A stretch of DNA of 64,000 nt. It comes from Marinobacter sp. MDS2. Its GTDB lineage: Bacteria > Pseudomonadota > Gammaproteobacteria > Pseudomonadales > Oleiphilaceae. Numbering within the stretch: position 1 is the first letter of the stretch; every line of letters starts with the position of its first letter. Of the stretch, positions 37,978-47,292 are shown piece by piece. The translations under genes were made by a program, and so were the position numbers. The notes beneath the pieces were generated by a model. The model searched no databases, was not told the DNA's origin, and was given only the letters and a program-made list of their open reading frames with translations. The stretch spans positions 62,001 through 126,000 of the forward strand of contig NZ_JAVAJF010000003.1 in assembly GCF_030718085.1 (NCBI RefSeq), written 5' to 3'.

Positions 37978-40674
37978 ATGGACGCACAGGGCGCGTGGCA
38001 CGAACTGGAATCGGAGAGCGCGATTGACGCTCTGGACGCCAATAAACACGGCCTGTCATCCGAAGAGGTGGCAAAGCGCTTTCGTATATACGGGCCGAAT
38101 CGGCTCCCCGAAGCAGCGAAACGAAGCCTGCTGATTCGCTTTTTGTCCCATTTCAACAATATCCTCATTTACGTTTTACTCGGCGCCGCTGCGATTACCG
38201 CAGTTTTGGGGCACCTGGCCGATACACTGGTAATACTGGCGGTTGTGGTTGCCAATGCCGGGATCGGTTTTTTTCAGGAAGGCAAGGCGGAAAAAGCGAT
38301 GGGTGCCCTTCGCCGGATGCTGGCCTTGAAGGCATCGGTGCTGCGCGAAGGTGTGCGATGCTCTGTGAAAGGCGAAGCGCTGGTGCCCGGCGACATTGTT
38401 CTGCTGGAAGCAGGCGACAAGGTGCCCGCCGACCTGCGCCTCTTAGACGTAAGCGCACTTCAAATTCAGGAATCCATTCTCACCGGAGAGTCTGTCCCGG
38501 TTGAAAAGCAGACCCATCCCGTTAGTGCCACCGCGCCCCTTGGAGACCGAGCCTGTCTGGCGTACAGCGGGACGCTCGTCACCAGTGGTTTGGGGCAGGG
38601 GGTGGTCGTCGCCACAGGCTCGAACACGGAAATCGGTCGGATCAGTGGTTTGCTGTCATCGGTGGAGGTGCTGACAACCCCGCTAATTCGGCAGATGAAC
38701 GTGTTTTCCCGCTGGCTCACCGCACTGATTGTACTTGTTGCTGCGGCGCTTTTGATGTTCGGATACTTCGTCCAGCATTTCGATTTCTCGGCTATGTTCA
38801 TGGCTGTGGTCGGTCTTTTCGTGGCGGCCATTCCTGAAGGGTTGCCAGCGGTTTTGACCATCGCGCTGGCGGTCGGAGTTCAGGCAATGGCCCGGCGTAA
38901 CGCAATTGTTCGTCGCTTGCCGGTTATTGAGACGCTGGGATCGATATCGGTGATCTGTACCGATAAGACCGGCACCTTGACTCGCAATGAGATGATGGTC
39001 GCTTCCGTGGTGACAAGCTCCGAGATGTTCTCGCTAGAAGGCGTTGGATATGAGCCTGAAGGGAGTATCAAACTTAACGCTGTCGCCGTAAACGCTCGGG
39101 AATATAACGCTCTGTGCGAGCTTGGACGTGTTTCAGCGCTGTGTAACGACGCGTCGCTGCAGCACAGAGACGGTACCTGGGCGGTAGAGGGCGACCCCAT
39201 GGAAGGCGCTTTGCTGGCGCTGTCTGGCAAGATTGGAATCGATTTTCATAAGAAGTGGCCTGGCTGGACCCGCACCGATGTGATCCCCTTTGATGCCAAG
39301 CATCGTTTCATGGCCACGCTTGACCACAACCATGACAATCAGGCCTATGTCTCCGTGAAGGGCGCGCCTGAACAGATAATTTCGATGTGTAGCCAACAGC
39401 GCAAGGTTGACGGTAGCGCGGAGCCACTCGATGCAACGTATTGGGACACGATGGCCGGAGAAATCGCGGCTCTGGGGCAGCGGGTACTGGCGTTTGCGGT
39501 TCAACCGGTGGCGCCGGAGCATACGGTTCTGGAATTTTCCGACGTGGAGCAGGGGCTGACGCTGATAGGCTTGGTAGGACTGATTGATCCGCCGCGCCCC
39601 GAGGCCGTGACTGCCATTGCAGAGAGTCAGGAAGCAGGCATCCGCGTGAAGATGGTCACGGGGGACCACAAGGGAACAGCTGCGGCTATTGGAAAGCAAG
39701 TCGGGCTGCAGAATCCCGATAGGGTGTTGACCGGGAGCGAACTTGATCGCATGGACGAGCGCGCTCTAGCCGAGGCCGTTCTGGATGTGGATGTATTTGC
39801 CCGTACCAGCCCGGAGCACAAGTTACGTTTGGTTATGGCTTTGCAATCACAGGGTATGACCGTTGCCATGACTGGGGATGGCGTGAACGACGCCCCTGCG
39901 CTCAAACGCGCGGATGCCGGTATCGCTATGGGGCTTAAAGGCAGCGAGGCAGCCAAGGAAGCATCTGAGTTCGTTCTGGCGGATGACAATTTCGCGACCA
40001 TCGTGGCCGCAGTCAGGGAAGGGCGAACGGTTTACGATAATATCAAGAAGGTTATAAGTTGGACCTTACCGACCAATGCCGGCGAGGCCTTGACCATTAT
40101 TGTAGCGTTGCTGTTCGGGATGACACTCCCGATTACACCGATACAGATTCTTTGGATCAACCTGATAACTTCGGTCACGCTTGGTATGGCGCTTGCGTTC
40201 GAACCCTGCGAAGCCAACAGTATGCGCCGCCCACCACGCTCCAGAAACGAGGCGCTACTGACCGGTGAGCTTGCGTGGCATATTGTGTTTGTGTCAGCCC
40301 TGTTTCTGGGGGGCGTATTTGGCATGTATGCCTATGCGATGGATCAGGGATATTCCGTTGAATTGGCGCGCACTGTCGCGCTCAATACGCTGGTGGTGAT
40401 GGAGGTGTTCCATCTGTTTTTCATCCGCAATATTTTCGGTGCGTCGCTGACCTGGCAAGCTGTCCGAGGAACGAAGGTGGTCTGGGCGACGGTGATCGTC
40501 GTCACTCTTGCCCAATTCGCCATTACGTATCTGCCGCCTCTGCAAACGTTGTTTGAAACTGTCGCGGTGCCTTTTCGGGACGGTGTCATTATTGTATGCG
40601 TGGGCATCGTACTTTTGGCGGTCATTGAAACGGAGAAACAGCTTCGGTTGCGCTTACGGAGATTTAACCCATAA
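37978..40674 (+). CDS. P2-type cation-transporting ATPase
   Basis: This 898-aa P-type ATPase has an N-terminal cation-ATPase domain, an actuator loop with TGES at 169-172, PEGLPA in M4 (about 286-291), the phosphorylated Asp in DKTGT (D329) and the hinge TGDGVNDAPA from about 632. Overall it resembles SERCA/PMR1-type pumps. M6 reads WINLITSVTLGMAL (from 726): Asn and Thr are kept, but the Asp that coordinates calcium in SERCA is replaced by Ser. The transported ion (Ca2+, Na+, Mg2+, H+) is therefore uncertain. It stands alone, 59 nt after the LysR gene. Confidence 0.9.
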   Translation: MDAQGAWHELESESAIDALDANKHGLSSEEVAKRFRIYGPNRLPEAAKRSLLIRFLSHFNNILIYVLLGAAAITAVLGHLADTLVILAVVVANAGIGFFQEGKAEKAMGALRRMLALKASVLREGVRCSVKGEALVPGDIVLLEAGDKVPADLRLLDVSALQIQESILTGESVPVEKQTHPVSATAPLGDRACLAYSGTLVTSGLGQGVVVATGSNTEIGRISGLLSSVEVLTTPLIRQMNVFSRWLTALIVLVAAALLMFGYFVQHFDFSAMFMAVVGLFVAAIPEGLPAVLTIALAVGVQAMARRNAIVRRLPVIETLGSISVICTDKTGTLTRNEMMVASVVTSSEMFSLEGVGYEPEGSIKLNAVAVNAREYNALCELGRVSALCNDASLQHRDGTWAVEGDPMEGALLALSGKIGIDFHKKWPGWTRTDVIPFDAKHRFMATLDHNHDNQAYVSVKGAPEQIISMCSQQRKVDGSAEPLDATYWDTMAGEIAALGQRVLAFAVQPVAPEHTVLEFSDVEQGLTLIGLVGLIDPPRPEAVTAIAESQEAGIRVKMVTGDHKGTAAAIGKQVGLQNPDRVLTGSELDRMDERALAEAVLDVDVFARTSPEHKLRLVMALQSQGMTVAMTGDGVNDAPALKRADAGIAMGLKGSEAAKEASEFVLADDNFATIVAAVREGRTVYDNIKKVISWTLPTNAGEALTIIVALLFGMTLPITPIQILWINLITSVTLGMALAFEPCEANSMRRPPRSRNEALLTGELAWHIVFVSALFLGGVFGMYAYAMDQGYSVELARTVALNTLVVMEVFHLFFIRNIFGASLTWQAVRGTKVVWATVIVVTLAQFAITYLPPLQTLFETVAVPFRDGVIIVCVGIVLLAVIETEKQLRLRLRRFNP

Positions 40675-40732
40675 CAAAAGTTGGTATGTTAGCCTCGGCA
40701 GCTGCTCATCTTCTTTGGCGGTAAGTTCCTGA

Positions 40733-40996
40733 ATGAAACGATCGATCCTCTTCGGCATTTTTTCGTCCTTCATTGGCTTGATCTGCCTCGTGCTATTGTT
40801 TGCTGCTGGGTCGAACCTGCCCGTTTCCCAGTGGCCTTTCGAGGCATTCCAAGACTTGGTTTTTACGTTAGTGTGGGGGATGGGAGTGCCCGAAAGCTTG
40901 GGATACCTTGTTTCGGGCATCACTGTGTTGATGGTGCTTGCGGTGTTTTTTGCGGCTGGTAAAAGGCTTTCGAGGTTGTTTCTTAAGAACTCGTAG
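40733..40996 (+). CDS. Small membrane protein of unknown function
   Basis: This 87-aa protein has two hydrophobic segments (about residues 5-26 and 55-77) and a basic C-terminus (KRLSRLFLKNS). I do not recognise a family. It lies 58 nt after the ATPase on the same strand and could be co-transcribed with it. No strong ribosome-binding site is seen. Confidence 0.6.
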   Translation: MKRSILFGIFSSFIGLICLVLLFAAGSNLPVSQWPFEAFQDLVFTLVWGMGVPESLGYLVSGITVLMVLAVFFAAGKRLSRLFLKNS

Positions 40997-41066
40997 ATCT
41001 TTCGCGTAAAATAGTCGCGGGTATTTTCATATCGTTATAGTCCATGTTTCGAAAATGGAGTCTTGT

Positions 41067-41399
41067 ATGAAGGTTTCTGTTCCGCTTTTGTTGTCGTCGG
41101 TGTGCTTGATTTCTGCTTGTTCAGGCTTTCAGCAGGGTGATGCCTTTGCCCAGAAGTACGAGTGTGAAAGCGGCGAAATGGTCGCGGTTAACTACCGGGC
41201 TCCAGACTCCGCCGCCGTCTATTACCAAGGCACGCGCTACGATATGGAAATCGCCGCTTCTGCCAGCGGCGCACGATACGTTGGCGGCGGCATCGAGTGG
41301 TGGGTGAAGGGCTCCGGGCCAGACTCTGAAGGTCTTTTGTTGAAACATCGGGCAGGCGGAAGCTCCGGCGACATTATCGAGAGCTGCACGGCGCTTTAA
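41067..41399 (+). CDS. MliC-like lysozyme-inhibitor lipoprotein
   Basis: The 110-aa lipoprotein has a lipobox (ISAC, Cys at about residue 18). The domain YECESGEMVAVNYR...VYYQGTRYDMEIAASASGARYVGGGIEWWVKG matches the MliC/PliC fold, whose conserved SASGARY loop inserts into the lysozyme active site. GGAG lies 6 nt before ATG 41067, preferred over 41055. Its 3' end overlaps the convergent HerA-like gene by 4 nt. Confidence 0.82.
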   Translation: MKVSVPLLLSSVCLISACSGFQQGDAFAQKYECESGEMVAVNYRAPDSAAVYYQGTRYDMEIAASASGARYVGGGIEWWVKGSGPDSEGLLLKHRAGGSSGDIIESCTAL

Positions 41400-42886
41400 C
41401 GGCCCTTAAACAGTGAACCTAGCAGCCCTCTCAAAAAGCCCCGCGTCATTTCACGGCCCATGGTGCGGGCAATGCTTTTCGCGAGAGTTTCGAACACGCT
41501 CTGGCGGGATGAACGTCGTTTGGGTGCTGGCTTTTTGCTTGACTTCGCGGGTGCTTCGTAGACTCTTTCTCTGGCAACAGACGCTTGTTCGGCTTCCTTC
41601 GCTGCCTGTTCAGCCCGTCTTTGCAGCTTTTCAAAAGCTGAATCCCGGTCAATCATTTCGTTGTACCGTGCACCAAACTCACTTGAATCAAGAATGGTTC
41701 TTCGCTCTTTTGCTGTGGCCGGCCCCAAACGAGAGGAGGGCGGGCGGATCAGTGTCTGATCCACGATAGAGGGGGTGCCTTTGTCATCAAGCGTGGACAC
41801 GAGCGCTTCGCCCACGCCAAGTTCGGTGATGACTTTTTCCGTATCCAGATCCGGGTTTTGCCGGAAGGTTGAAGCGGCGGCTCGAACGGCTTTTTGGTCG
41901 CGAGAGGTAAACGCCCTCAACGCATGCTGAACCCGGTTGCCGAGTTGTCCGAGTATTTTGTCGGGTATATCGGTGGGATTCTGGGAAACAAAATAGACAC
42001 CAACGCCCTTGGAACGTATCAATCGGACCACTTGCTCAACCTTCTGCAAAAGTGCCTTGGGCGCATCATCAAAAAGCAGATGAGCTTCGTCGAAAAAGAA
42101 CACCAGCTTGGGTTTGTCCGGGTCACCGACTTCCGGCAACTCTTCAAACAGTTCTGCCAGCAGCCAAAGCAGGATGGTGGCGTACAGTCTTGGCCGTTCA
42201 ATCAACTGGTTGGCCGCCAGCAAATTGATGTGTCCGCGCCCAGCGGGATCGCAGCGCATCAGGTCAGCCAGCTCCAGTGCGGGCTCGCCAAAAAACTGAT
42301 CGCCACCTTGTTGTTCAAGCTGCAACAAGCGCCGTTGAATCGCGCCAACAGATGCTTTGCTGACGTTGCCGTAGAGTGCTGAAAGTTCTTTGGATTGCTC
42401 AGCGACGAAGGTCATCAGCGCCCGCAGATCCTTCAGATCCAGTAAGGCCATGCCGTGATCATCGGCCAACTTGAAGGCAATATTGATGACGCCTTCCTGA
42501 GTGTCGTTAAGTTCGAGCAGACGTGACAACAATAGCGGGCCCATGTCGGAAATCGTGGCCCGCATCGGATGGCCTTGTTTGCCCAGGACATCCCAGAATA
42601 CGGTGGGAAAGCCTTCGAATACGTAGGGCTCAAGCCCCACCTGATCGGCGCGTTTGGTCAGAAACGGTTTGGTGGTACCCGGTTGAGAAATGCCTGAGAG
42701 GTCGCCTTTCACATCCGCCATAAACACCGGCACGCCTTGGGCTGAAAAGCCTTCGGCAAGGATTTGTAAGGTCACGGTCTTGCCGGTACCGGTGGCCCCG
42801 GCAATCAGCCCATGCCGGTTTGCGCGCCGTAACAGCAAGCTCTGCGTGTGTCGGCCTTTGCCAATGAAAACGGAATCTTCAGACAC
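41396..42886 (-). CDS. HerA-like ATPase (DUF853/YjgR family)
   Basis: The 496-aa ATPase has Walker A in GATGTGKT (about residues 34-41) and Walker B in LVFFFDEAH (near 265), followed by an arginine-finger region RALRAFTSRDQ. A basic, Ala-rich C-terminal tail carries KSSKKPAPKRRSS. The family is related to HerA/FtsK hexameric translocases; the cellular role is unknown. I chose the GTG at 42886, with AGAGG 8 nt upstream; another GTG 9 nt earlier is too close to it. It is divergent from the YkgJ-type gene. Confidence 0.88.
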   Translation of the reverse strand: MSEDSVFIGKGRHTQSLLLRRANRHGLIAGATGTGKTVTLQILAEGFSAQGVPVFMADVKGDLSGISQPGTTKPFLTKRADQVGLEPYVFEGFPTVFWDVLGKQGHPMRATISDMGPLLLSRLLELNDTQEGVINIAFKLADDHGMALLDLKDLRALMTFVAEQSKELSALYGNVSKASVGAIQRRLLQLEQQGGDQFFGEPALELADLMRCDPAGRGHINLLAANQLIERPRLYATILLWLLAELFEELPEVGDPDKPKLVFFFDEAHLLFDDAPKALLQKVEQVVRLIRSKGVGVYFVSQNPTDIPDKILGQLGNRVQHALRAFTSRDQKAVRAAASTFRQNPDLDTEKVITELGVGEALVSTLDDKGTPSIVDQTLIRPPSSRLGPATAKERRTILDSSEFGARYNEMIDRDSAFEKLQRRAEQAAKEAEQASVARERVYEAPAKSSKKPAPKRRSSRQSVFETLAKSIARTMGREMTRGFLRGLLGSLFKGR

Positions 42887-43032
42887 TGAACACACCTCTG
42901 TTTATTATTAGGGTAGGCTGTGCAGGCACGATGCCATGTTTGCTTAGGCTGACTTTTTCAAGTTGTGCGAGACATAATCAGTATGGTCGATAAATTGCCC
43001 AATGCGTAATTGGGATAAAGCTCCGGAGATGT

Positions 43033-43344
43033 ATGACCGTTCCCCTCAAAAAACCGCCCGCTTCAGAGGTGTCTTGCTCAAACTGCAAGGCTTGCTGTTG
43101 CCGGCTGGAAGTCATGATCATCAGCGATACAGGCGTCCCTGAAAGGCACATTGCCTACGATGAATGGGGAGGGGAAACCATGAAGCGTTTAGACGACGGC
43201 TGGTGCTCCGCTTTGGATCGGGAAACGTACATGTGTACGATCTACGAGAACCGACCCTGGATCTGTCGAGAATTTGAAATGGGCTCTTACGAATGTCGGG
43301 AAGAGCGGAGTGCTTTGATCGACATCGCTCAAATAGCCAGCTAG
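43033..43344 (+). CDS. YkgJ-family cysteine-cluster protein
   Basis: The 103-aa protein has the metal-binding cluster SCSNCKACCCRLE and a second part with CTIYENRPWICREFE, the hallmark of the YkgJ family predicted to chelate zinc or iron. The biochemical role is unknown. Confidence 0.85.
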   Translation: MTVPLKKPPASEVSCSNCKACCCRLEVMIISDTGVPERHIAYDEWGGETMKRLDDGWCSALDRETYMCTIYENRPWICREFEMGSYECREERSALIDIAQIAS

Positions 43345-43433
43345 CCCAAGGCATCAGGTTGTAGAGGGTTTTTTCGGTTACTGTTAGGGTGAGGCATCAG
43401 GCTTACCTCGGCCCGAATACAACGGAGAGCGCC

Positions 43434-43529
43434 ATGAAAACGTTTCGCTTACGCGTGGCCGGAGCCCTAAAAAGCTGGCAAGTCGTCGATGATAGCCTCT
43501 CCAGAGCGAATTTAATTAAGAGTCATTGA
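43434..43529 (+). CDS. Possible 31-aa small protein
   Basis: An ATG with GGAG 6 nt upstream opens a 31-codon frame, MKTFRLRVAGALKSWQVVDD..., ending at TGA 43527. It is basic, has no membrane segment and matches nothing I know. It lies 22 nt upstream of the GST gene and could be a leader peptide or chance. Confidence 0.35.
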   Translation: MKTFRLRVAGALKSWQVVDDSLSRANLIKSH

Positions 43530-43551
43530 TTACAGATTAAGGGGACAGATG

Positions 43552-44415
43552 ATGAGTGACCCTACCTATACGCCACCAAAAGTGTGGAAGTGGCATAAGG
43601 AAGGTGAAAGTAAGTTCTCGAATATCAACCGCCCGGTTGCAGGCCCTACTCATGACAAAGAGTTGCCCGTGGGCGAGCATCCTTTCCAGCTTTATTCTCT
43701 GGCGACCCCGAACGGCGTGAAAGCGACCATCATGTTCGAGGAGTTGCTTGAGTTGGGAATCAAGGAAGCGGAATACGATGCCTGGATCGTCAACATCATG
43801 GACGGGGATCAGTTCGGCAGCGGTTTTGTCGGCGTGAACCCTAACTCCAAGATCCCAGCGTTGATGGACCGGAGCGCAGATCCGGCCGTTCGAGTTTTCG
43901 AGTCCGGCTCTATTCTGTTGTATTTGGCCGAGAAGTTTGGACATTTCTTGTCAAAAAATATCTCCAAGCGAACAGAAACTCTTAACTGGTTGTTCTGGCA
44001 GATGGGCAGCGCCCCGTTCCTGGGTGGTGGTTTTGGTCACTTCTATGCGTACGCGCCGGAAAAGTACGAGTACCCCATCAACCGTTACGCAATGGAAGTA
44101 AAGCGACAGCTGGACGTGCTGGATCGTCAGCTGGCAGACAATCGTTATATTGCTGGCGATGAATACAGTATTGCCGACATGGCGATCTGGCCATGGTATG
44201 GCGCACTGGTGAAAAACATGGTGTACGAAGCGGCTGAGTTTCTGGAAGCGCACACGTACACCCATGTGGTGCGTTGGGCGGAAGAAGTTGCCAAGCGCCC
44301 CGCGGTAAGGCGGGGGCGGATGGTCAATAAGGCGTGGGGCGATTTGTCGTCACAGCTGCATGAGCGTCACGATGCAAGCGACTTTGAGCTTCGGACCCAA
44401 GACAAGCTCGCTTAA
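43552..44415 (+). CDS. yghU: YghU-type glutathione S-transferase / disulfide reductase
   Basis: The 287-aa protein aligns from end to end with E. coli YghU (TYTPPKVWKWHKEG...NINRPVAGPTHDKELPVGEHPFQLYSLATPNG). YghU is a nu-class GST that binds two glutathiones and reduces disulfides and peroxides. The thioredoxin-like N-domain has NPNSKIPAL and ESGSILLYLAEK; the C-domain is helical. ATG 43552 is preferred over the adjacent 43549 by alignment. It overlaps the convergent ggt by 4 nt; both genes use glutathione. Confidence 0.92.
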   Translation: MSDPTYTPPKVWKWHKEGESKFSNINRPVAGPTHDKELPVGEHPFQLYSLATPNGVKATIMFEELLELGIKEAEYDAWIVNIMDGDQFGSGFVGVNPNSKIPALMDRSADPAVRVFESGSILLYLAEKFGHFLSKNISKRTETLNWLFWQMGSAPFLGGGFGHFYAYAPEKYEYPINRYAMEVKRQLDVLDRQLADNRYIAGDEYSIADMAIWPWYGALVKNMVYEAAEFLEAHTYTHVVRWAEEVAKRPAVRRGRMVNKAWGDLSSQLHERHDASDFELRTQDKLA

Positions 44416-46172
44416 AAGCCCTTGGCTGAAGATGTGCTGCGCCTGGCATCTGCTCCACCATAGAGCGTGCCATCTTCACCAACCATAATGCTTTGAATTG
44501 CCCCCATGGCGGTGTTGGCGGTCACCGTGTGGCCTTTGGCTTCGAGTAGCCTGATGGTGTCGGGGCTGATGCCTTGCTCGATGCGGATTTCATCCGGGAA
44601 CCATTGGTGGTGAATGCGTGGTGCATTGACAGCGGTCTGGATGTTCATCTTGTGATCGATCACGTTCATCAGCACTTGCAGGGTGGTGGTGATGATGCGA
44701 GAGCCACCCGGGCTTCCGGTGACCAAATGGTTTTTGTTGCCTTTGCGAACAATGGTGGGCGACATGGAGCTGAGCATGCGTTTTCCGGGTTCCACCTTAT
44801 TAGCTTCGCCGCCAATCAGGCCGTAGGCGTTCGGTACGCCGGGCTTGGCGCTGAAGTCGTCCATTTCATTGTTCAGCAGAAACCCTGCACCCGCCACCGT
44901 AATGCCTGAGCCGTAACTGAAGTTGATGGTGTAGGTGTTCGATACCGCATTGCCCCAACGGTCCACGACCGAGAAATGTGTGGTTTCCGGACTTTCCCAG
45001 TCAGTAGGTTTGCCGTGCTTGATATCACTTGAAGGTCGGGCTTTGTCTGGGGAGATGGTTTTTCTCAGTTCCGAAGCGTATTCCTTGCTGGTGAGTCCTG
45101 TAAGGGGGACTTCAATGAAGTCTGTGTCGCCAAGGTATTGCGCGCGGTCTGCGTAGGCCAGTTTCATGGCTTCGGCCATGTGGTGAATGGTGGCGGCTGA
45201 ATTGTGGCCCATTTCCCCGATAGAATAACCTTCGAGAATATTCAGAATCTGCACAATGTGGGTGCCGCCGGAAGAAGGTGGCGACATAGAGAAAATGTCG
45301 TACCCGCGATAGGTGCCGTGCACGGGTTGGCGGATAGCCGGCTGGTAATTTTTCAGGTCATCCAGTGTGATCAGGCCGTCGTTGCGCTGCATTTCTTCAA
45401 CGATCAGGCGCGCTGTTTCGCCTTCGTAAAATCCTTTGATGCCGTTATCGGCGATGCGTTGAAGTGTGGCAGCCAGTTCGGGCTGTTTGAACACTTCGCC
45501 GGGTTGCGGCGCAGAACCGTCCTCCTTGTAAAACGTGGCGTTGGTGGCTGGCCAGCGTTTTAATCGATTGGCGGCTCGTTCCAGCCCGATCGTAAACCGG
45601 TGTGGCACGACGAATCCGTCTTTTGCCAAACGAATCGCCGGGGCGAGTGCTTCACTTAACGAAATTGTGCCGTGGCGTTCCAGAGCAAGGGCCAGGCCGG
45701 CGACTGTACCCGGAACACCTGCCGCCAGATGGCTGAATCGGCTGCGTTCTTTCACCACGTTGCCGTCGCTGTCCTGAAACATGGTTTCCGTTGCGGCGGC
45801 GGGGGCGGTTTCCCGGTAATCAATCGCTTCCGGTGCTTTGCCGTCGCCGGGGGAGTAAAGCAGGAAGCCTCCACCGCCGATGTTGCCCGATCTTGGCTGA
45901 GTGACGGCAAGGGCGAAACCGGCGGTTACCGCCGCATCCACGGCATTACCGCCGTTTTTCAGCACCTCCAGCGCTACGTCGGTGGCGAGTGTGTGGCTGG
46001 TGGCGACCATGCCCAGTTTGCCCTGGGTGGGGTGAAATCGCTCGCCTTCGAGAATCGCCTGGTTGCTGGCGAACGACGAAAAAGACAGTAAACAGAGCAG
46101 CATTGATGCTGTCAGGCTCCACAGGAGCCTTGAGCGAAGTTTAATGTTTAGGCTGTGGTCAGTGTCATGCAT
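44412..46172 (-). CDS. ggt: Gamma-glutamyltranspeptidase
   Basis: This 586-aa periplasmic proenzyme cleaves gamma-glutamyl bonds of glutathione. A signal anchor (about residues 14-36, LLWSLTASMLLCLLSFSSFA) precedes the large subunit. The self-cleavage site is ETTHFSVVD near residue 397, with Thr becoming the new N-terminus and nucleophile. Substrate-binding PRSGNIGGGGF and the late GSPGGSRI glycine loop are intact. ATG 46172 is used because AGGA lies 6 nt upstream; the frame opens at 46220. It is convergent with yghU. Confidence 0.96.
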   Translation of the reverse strand: MHDTDHSLNIKLRSRLLWSLTASMLLCLLSFSSFASNQAILEGERFHPTQGKLGMVATSHTLATDVALEVLKNGGNAVDAAVTAGFALAVTQPRSGNIGGGGFLLYSPGDGKAPEAIDYRETAPAAATETMFQDSDGNVVKERSRFSHLAAGVPGTVAGLALALERHGTISLSEALAPAIRLAKDGFVVPHRFTIGLERAANRLKRWPATNATFYKEDGSAPQPGEVFKQPELAATLQRIADNGIKGFYEGETARLIVEEMQRNDGLITLDDLKNYQPAIRQPVHGTYRGYDIFSMSPPSSGGTHIVQILNILEGYSIGEMGHNSAATIHHMAEAMKLAYADRAQYLGDTDFIEVPLTGLTSKEYASELRKTISPDKARPSSDIKHGKPTDWESPETTHFSVVDRWGNAVSNTYTINFSYGSGITVAGAGFLLNNEMDDFSAKPGVPNAYGLIGGEANKVEPGKRMLSSMSPTIVRKGNKNHLVTGSPGGSRIITTTLQVLMNVIDHKMNIQTAVNAPRIHHQWFPDEIRIEQGISPDTIRLLEAKGHTVTANTAMGAIQSIMVGEDGTLYGGADARRSTSSAKGF

Positions 46173-46314
46173 GGGGGATCCTCGTTTCTGGCGGTCATAT
46201 ACGCTATCATAGCTGGTCATTTTTATAGGTGCGTGTTGATAGTTCCTCGTGCGTCATCGCTGGTGGTTTTCTAACGCATTCGCTTTCCCCGGATTCTAGT
46301 TAAGGAATGGCTTA

Positions 46315-47169
46315 ATGGAGCATACCTATCGTCTTGTTATTTCCTGTCCGGACAGGGTGGGAATTGTTGCCAAGGTGAGTAATTTTCTGTCCACCTACAA
46401 CGGCTGGATTACCGAGGCGAGTCATCACTCAGACACCCAGTCTGGCTGGTTCTTCATGAGACACCAGATTAAAGCCGAATCTATTCCGTTCGGGTTGGAT
46501 CAATTTCGCGCCGCGTTTGAGCCGATTGCCCGTGAGTTCAATATGCGTTGGCACATTGCTGATTCGGCCCGCCCGAAGCGCGTAGTGCTGATGTGCAGCA
46601 AAGAGTCGCACTGCTTGGCGGACCTGCTTCACCGCTGGCACAGCAAAGAGTTAAATGCCGAAATGGCAGCCGTTATCTCCAACCACGACGATTTGCGGCG
46701 CATGGTGGAGTGGCATGACATTCCCTATCACCACATCCCGGTGAGCAAAGAGAACAAGGCCGAGGCTTTCGGTCAGATTGAAGAGTTGCTCGACAAGTAT
46801 GAGGCTGATGTGATCGTGCTCGCGCGATACATGCAAATACTGCCGGCGGATCTGTGTGAGAAATACGCCGGTAAGGTGATCAATATCCACCACAGCTTCC
46901 TGCCGTCTTTCGCCGGGGCGCGCCCGTACCATCAGGCATACAGTCGCGGCGTGAAACTGATCGGAGCGACCTGCCATTACGTGACTCAGGATCTGGATGA
47001 AGGTCCGATCATTGAGCAAGACGTGATTCGTATCAGTCACCGGGATTCGATTGAAGACATGGTTCGCCTGGGTAAAGACGTTGAAAAGAACGTTTTGGCG
47101 CGGGGGCTTCGTTCGCACATTGAAGATCGCGTGATTACTTACGAAAACAAGACGGTAGTGTTTGATTAA
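46315..47169 (+). CDS. purU: Formyltetrahydrofolate deformylase
   Basis: PurU hydrolyses 10-formyl-THF to formate and THF, balancing one-carbon pools. The 284-aa protein has an N-terminal ACT domain (RLVISCPDRVGIVAKVSNFL) and a formyltransferase-like catalytic domain with the active-site Asn/His/Asp set in INIHHSFLPSF and GATCHYVTQDLDEGPII. AAGGA lies 8 nt upstream of the ATG. It is followed by gyrA on the same strand after 123 nt. Confidence 0.96.
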   Translation: MEHTYRLVISCPDRVGIVAKVSNFLSTYNGWITEASHHSDTQSGWFFMRHQIKAESIPFGLDQFRAAFEPIAREFNMRWHIADSARPKRVVLMCSKESHCLADLLHRWHSKELNAEMAAVISNHDDLRRMVEWHDIPYHHIPVSKENKAEAFGQIEELLDKYEADVIVLARYMQILPADLCEKYAGKVINIHHSFLPSFAGARPYHQAYSRGVKLIGATCHYVTQDLDEGPIIEQDVIRISHRDSIEDMVRLGKDVEKNVLARGLRSHIEDRVITYENKTVVFD

Positions 47170-47241
47170 CAAGTTGCTGCTGCCCCGGGCCTGTTGGGTC
47201 TGTGGTATGCTGGGCGGCTTGATGAAGAATAAAGACGGGGC

Positions 47242-47258
47242 CGGGACACGGTCCCGGG
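47242..47258 (+). promoter_or_regulatory. GC-rich hairpin in the gyrA leader
   Basis: CCGGGAC and GTCCCGG pair around an ACG loop, 34 nt upstream of the gyrA ATG. No T-run follows, so it is not a terminator. It may influence mRNA stability or supercoiling-sensitive expression. Confidence 0.4.
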
Positions 47259-47292
47259 ACGACTTCCAGATAACGCAAAGGAACCTTTCTCG

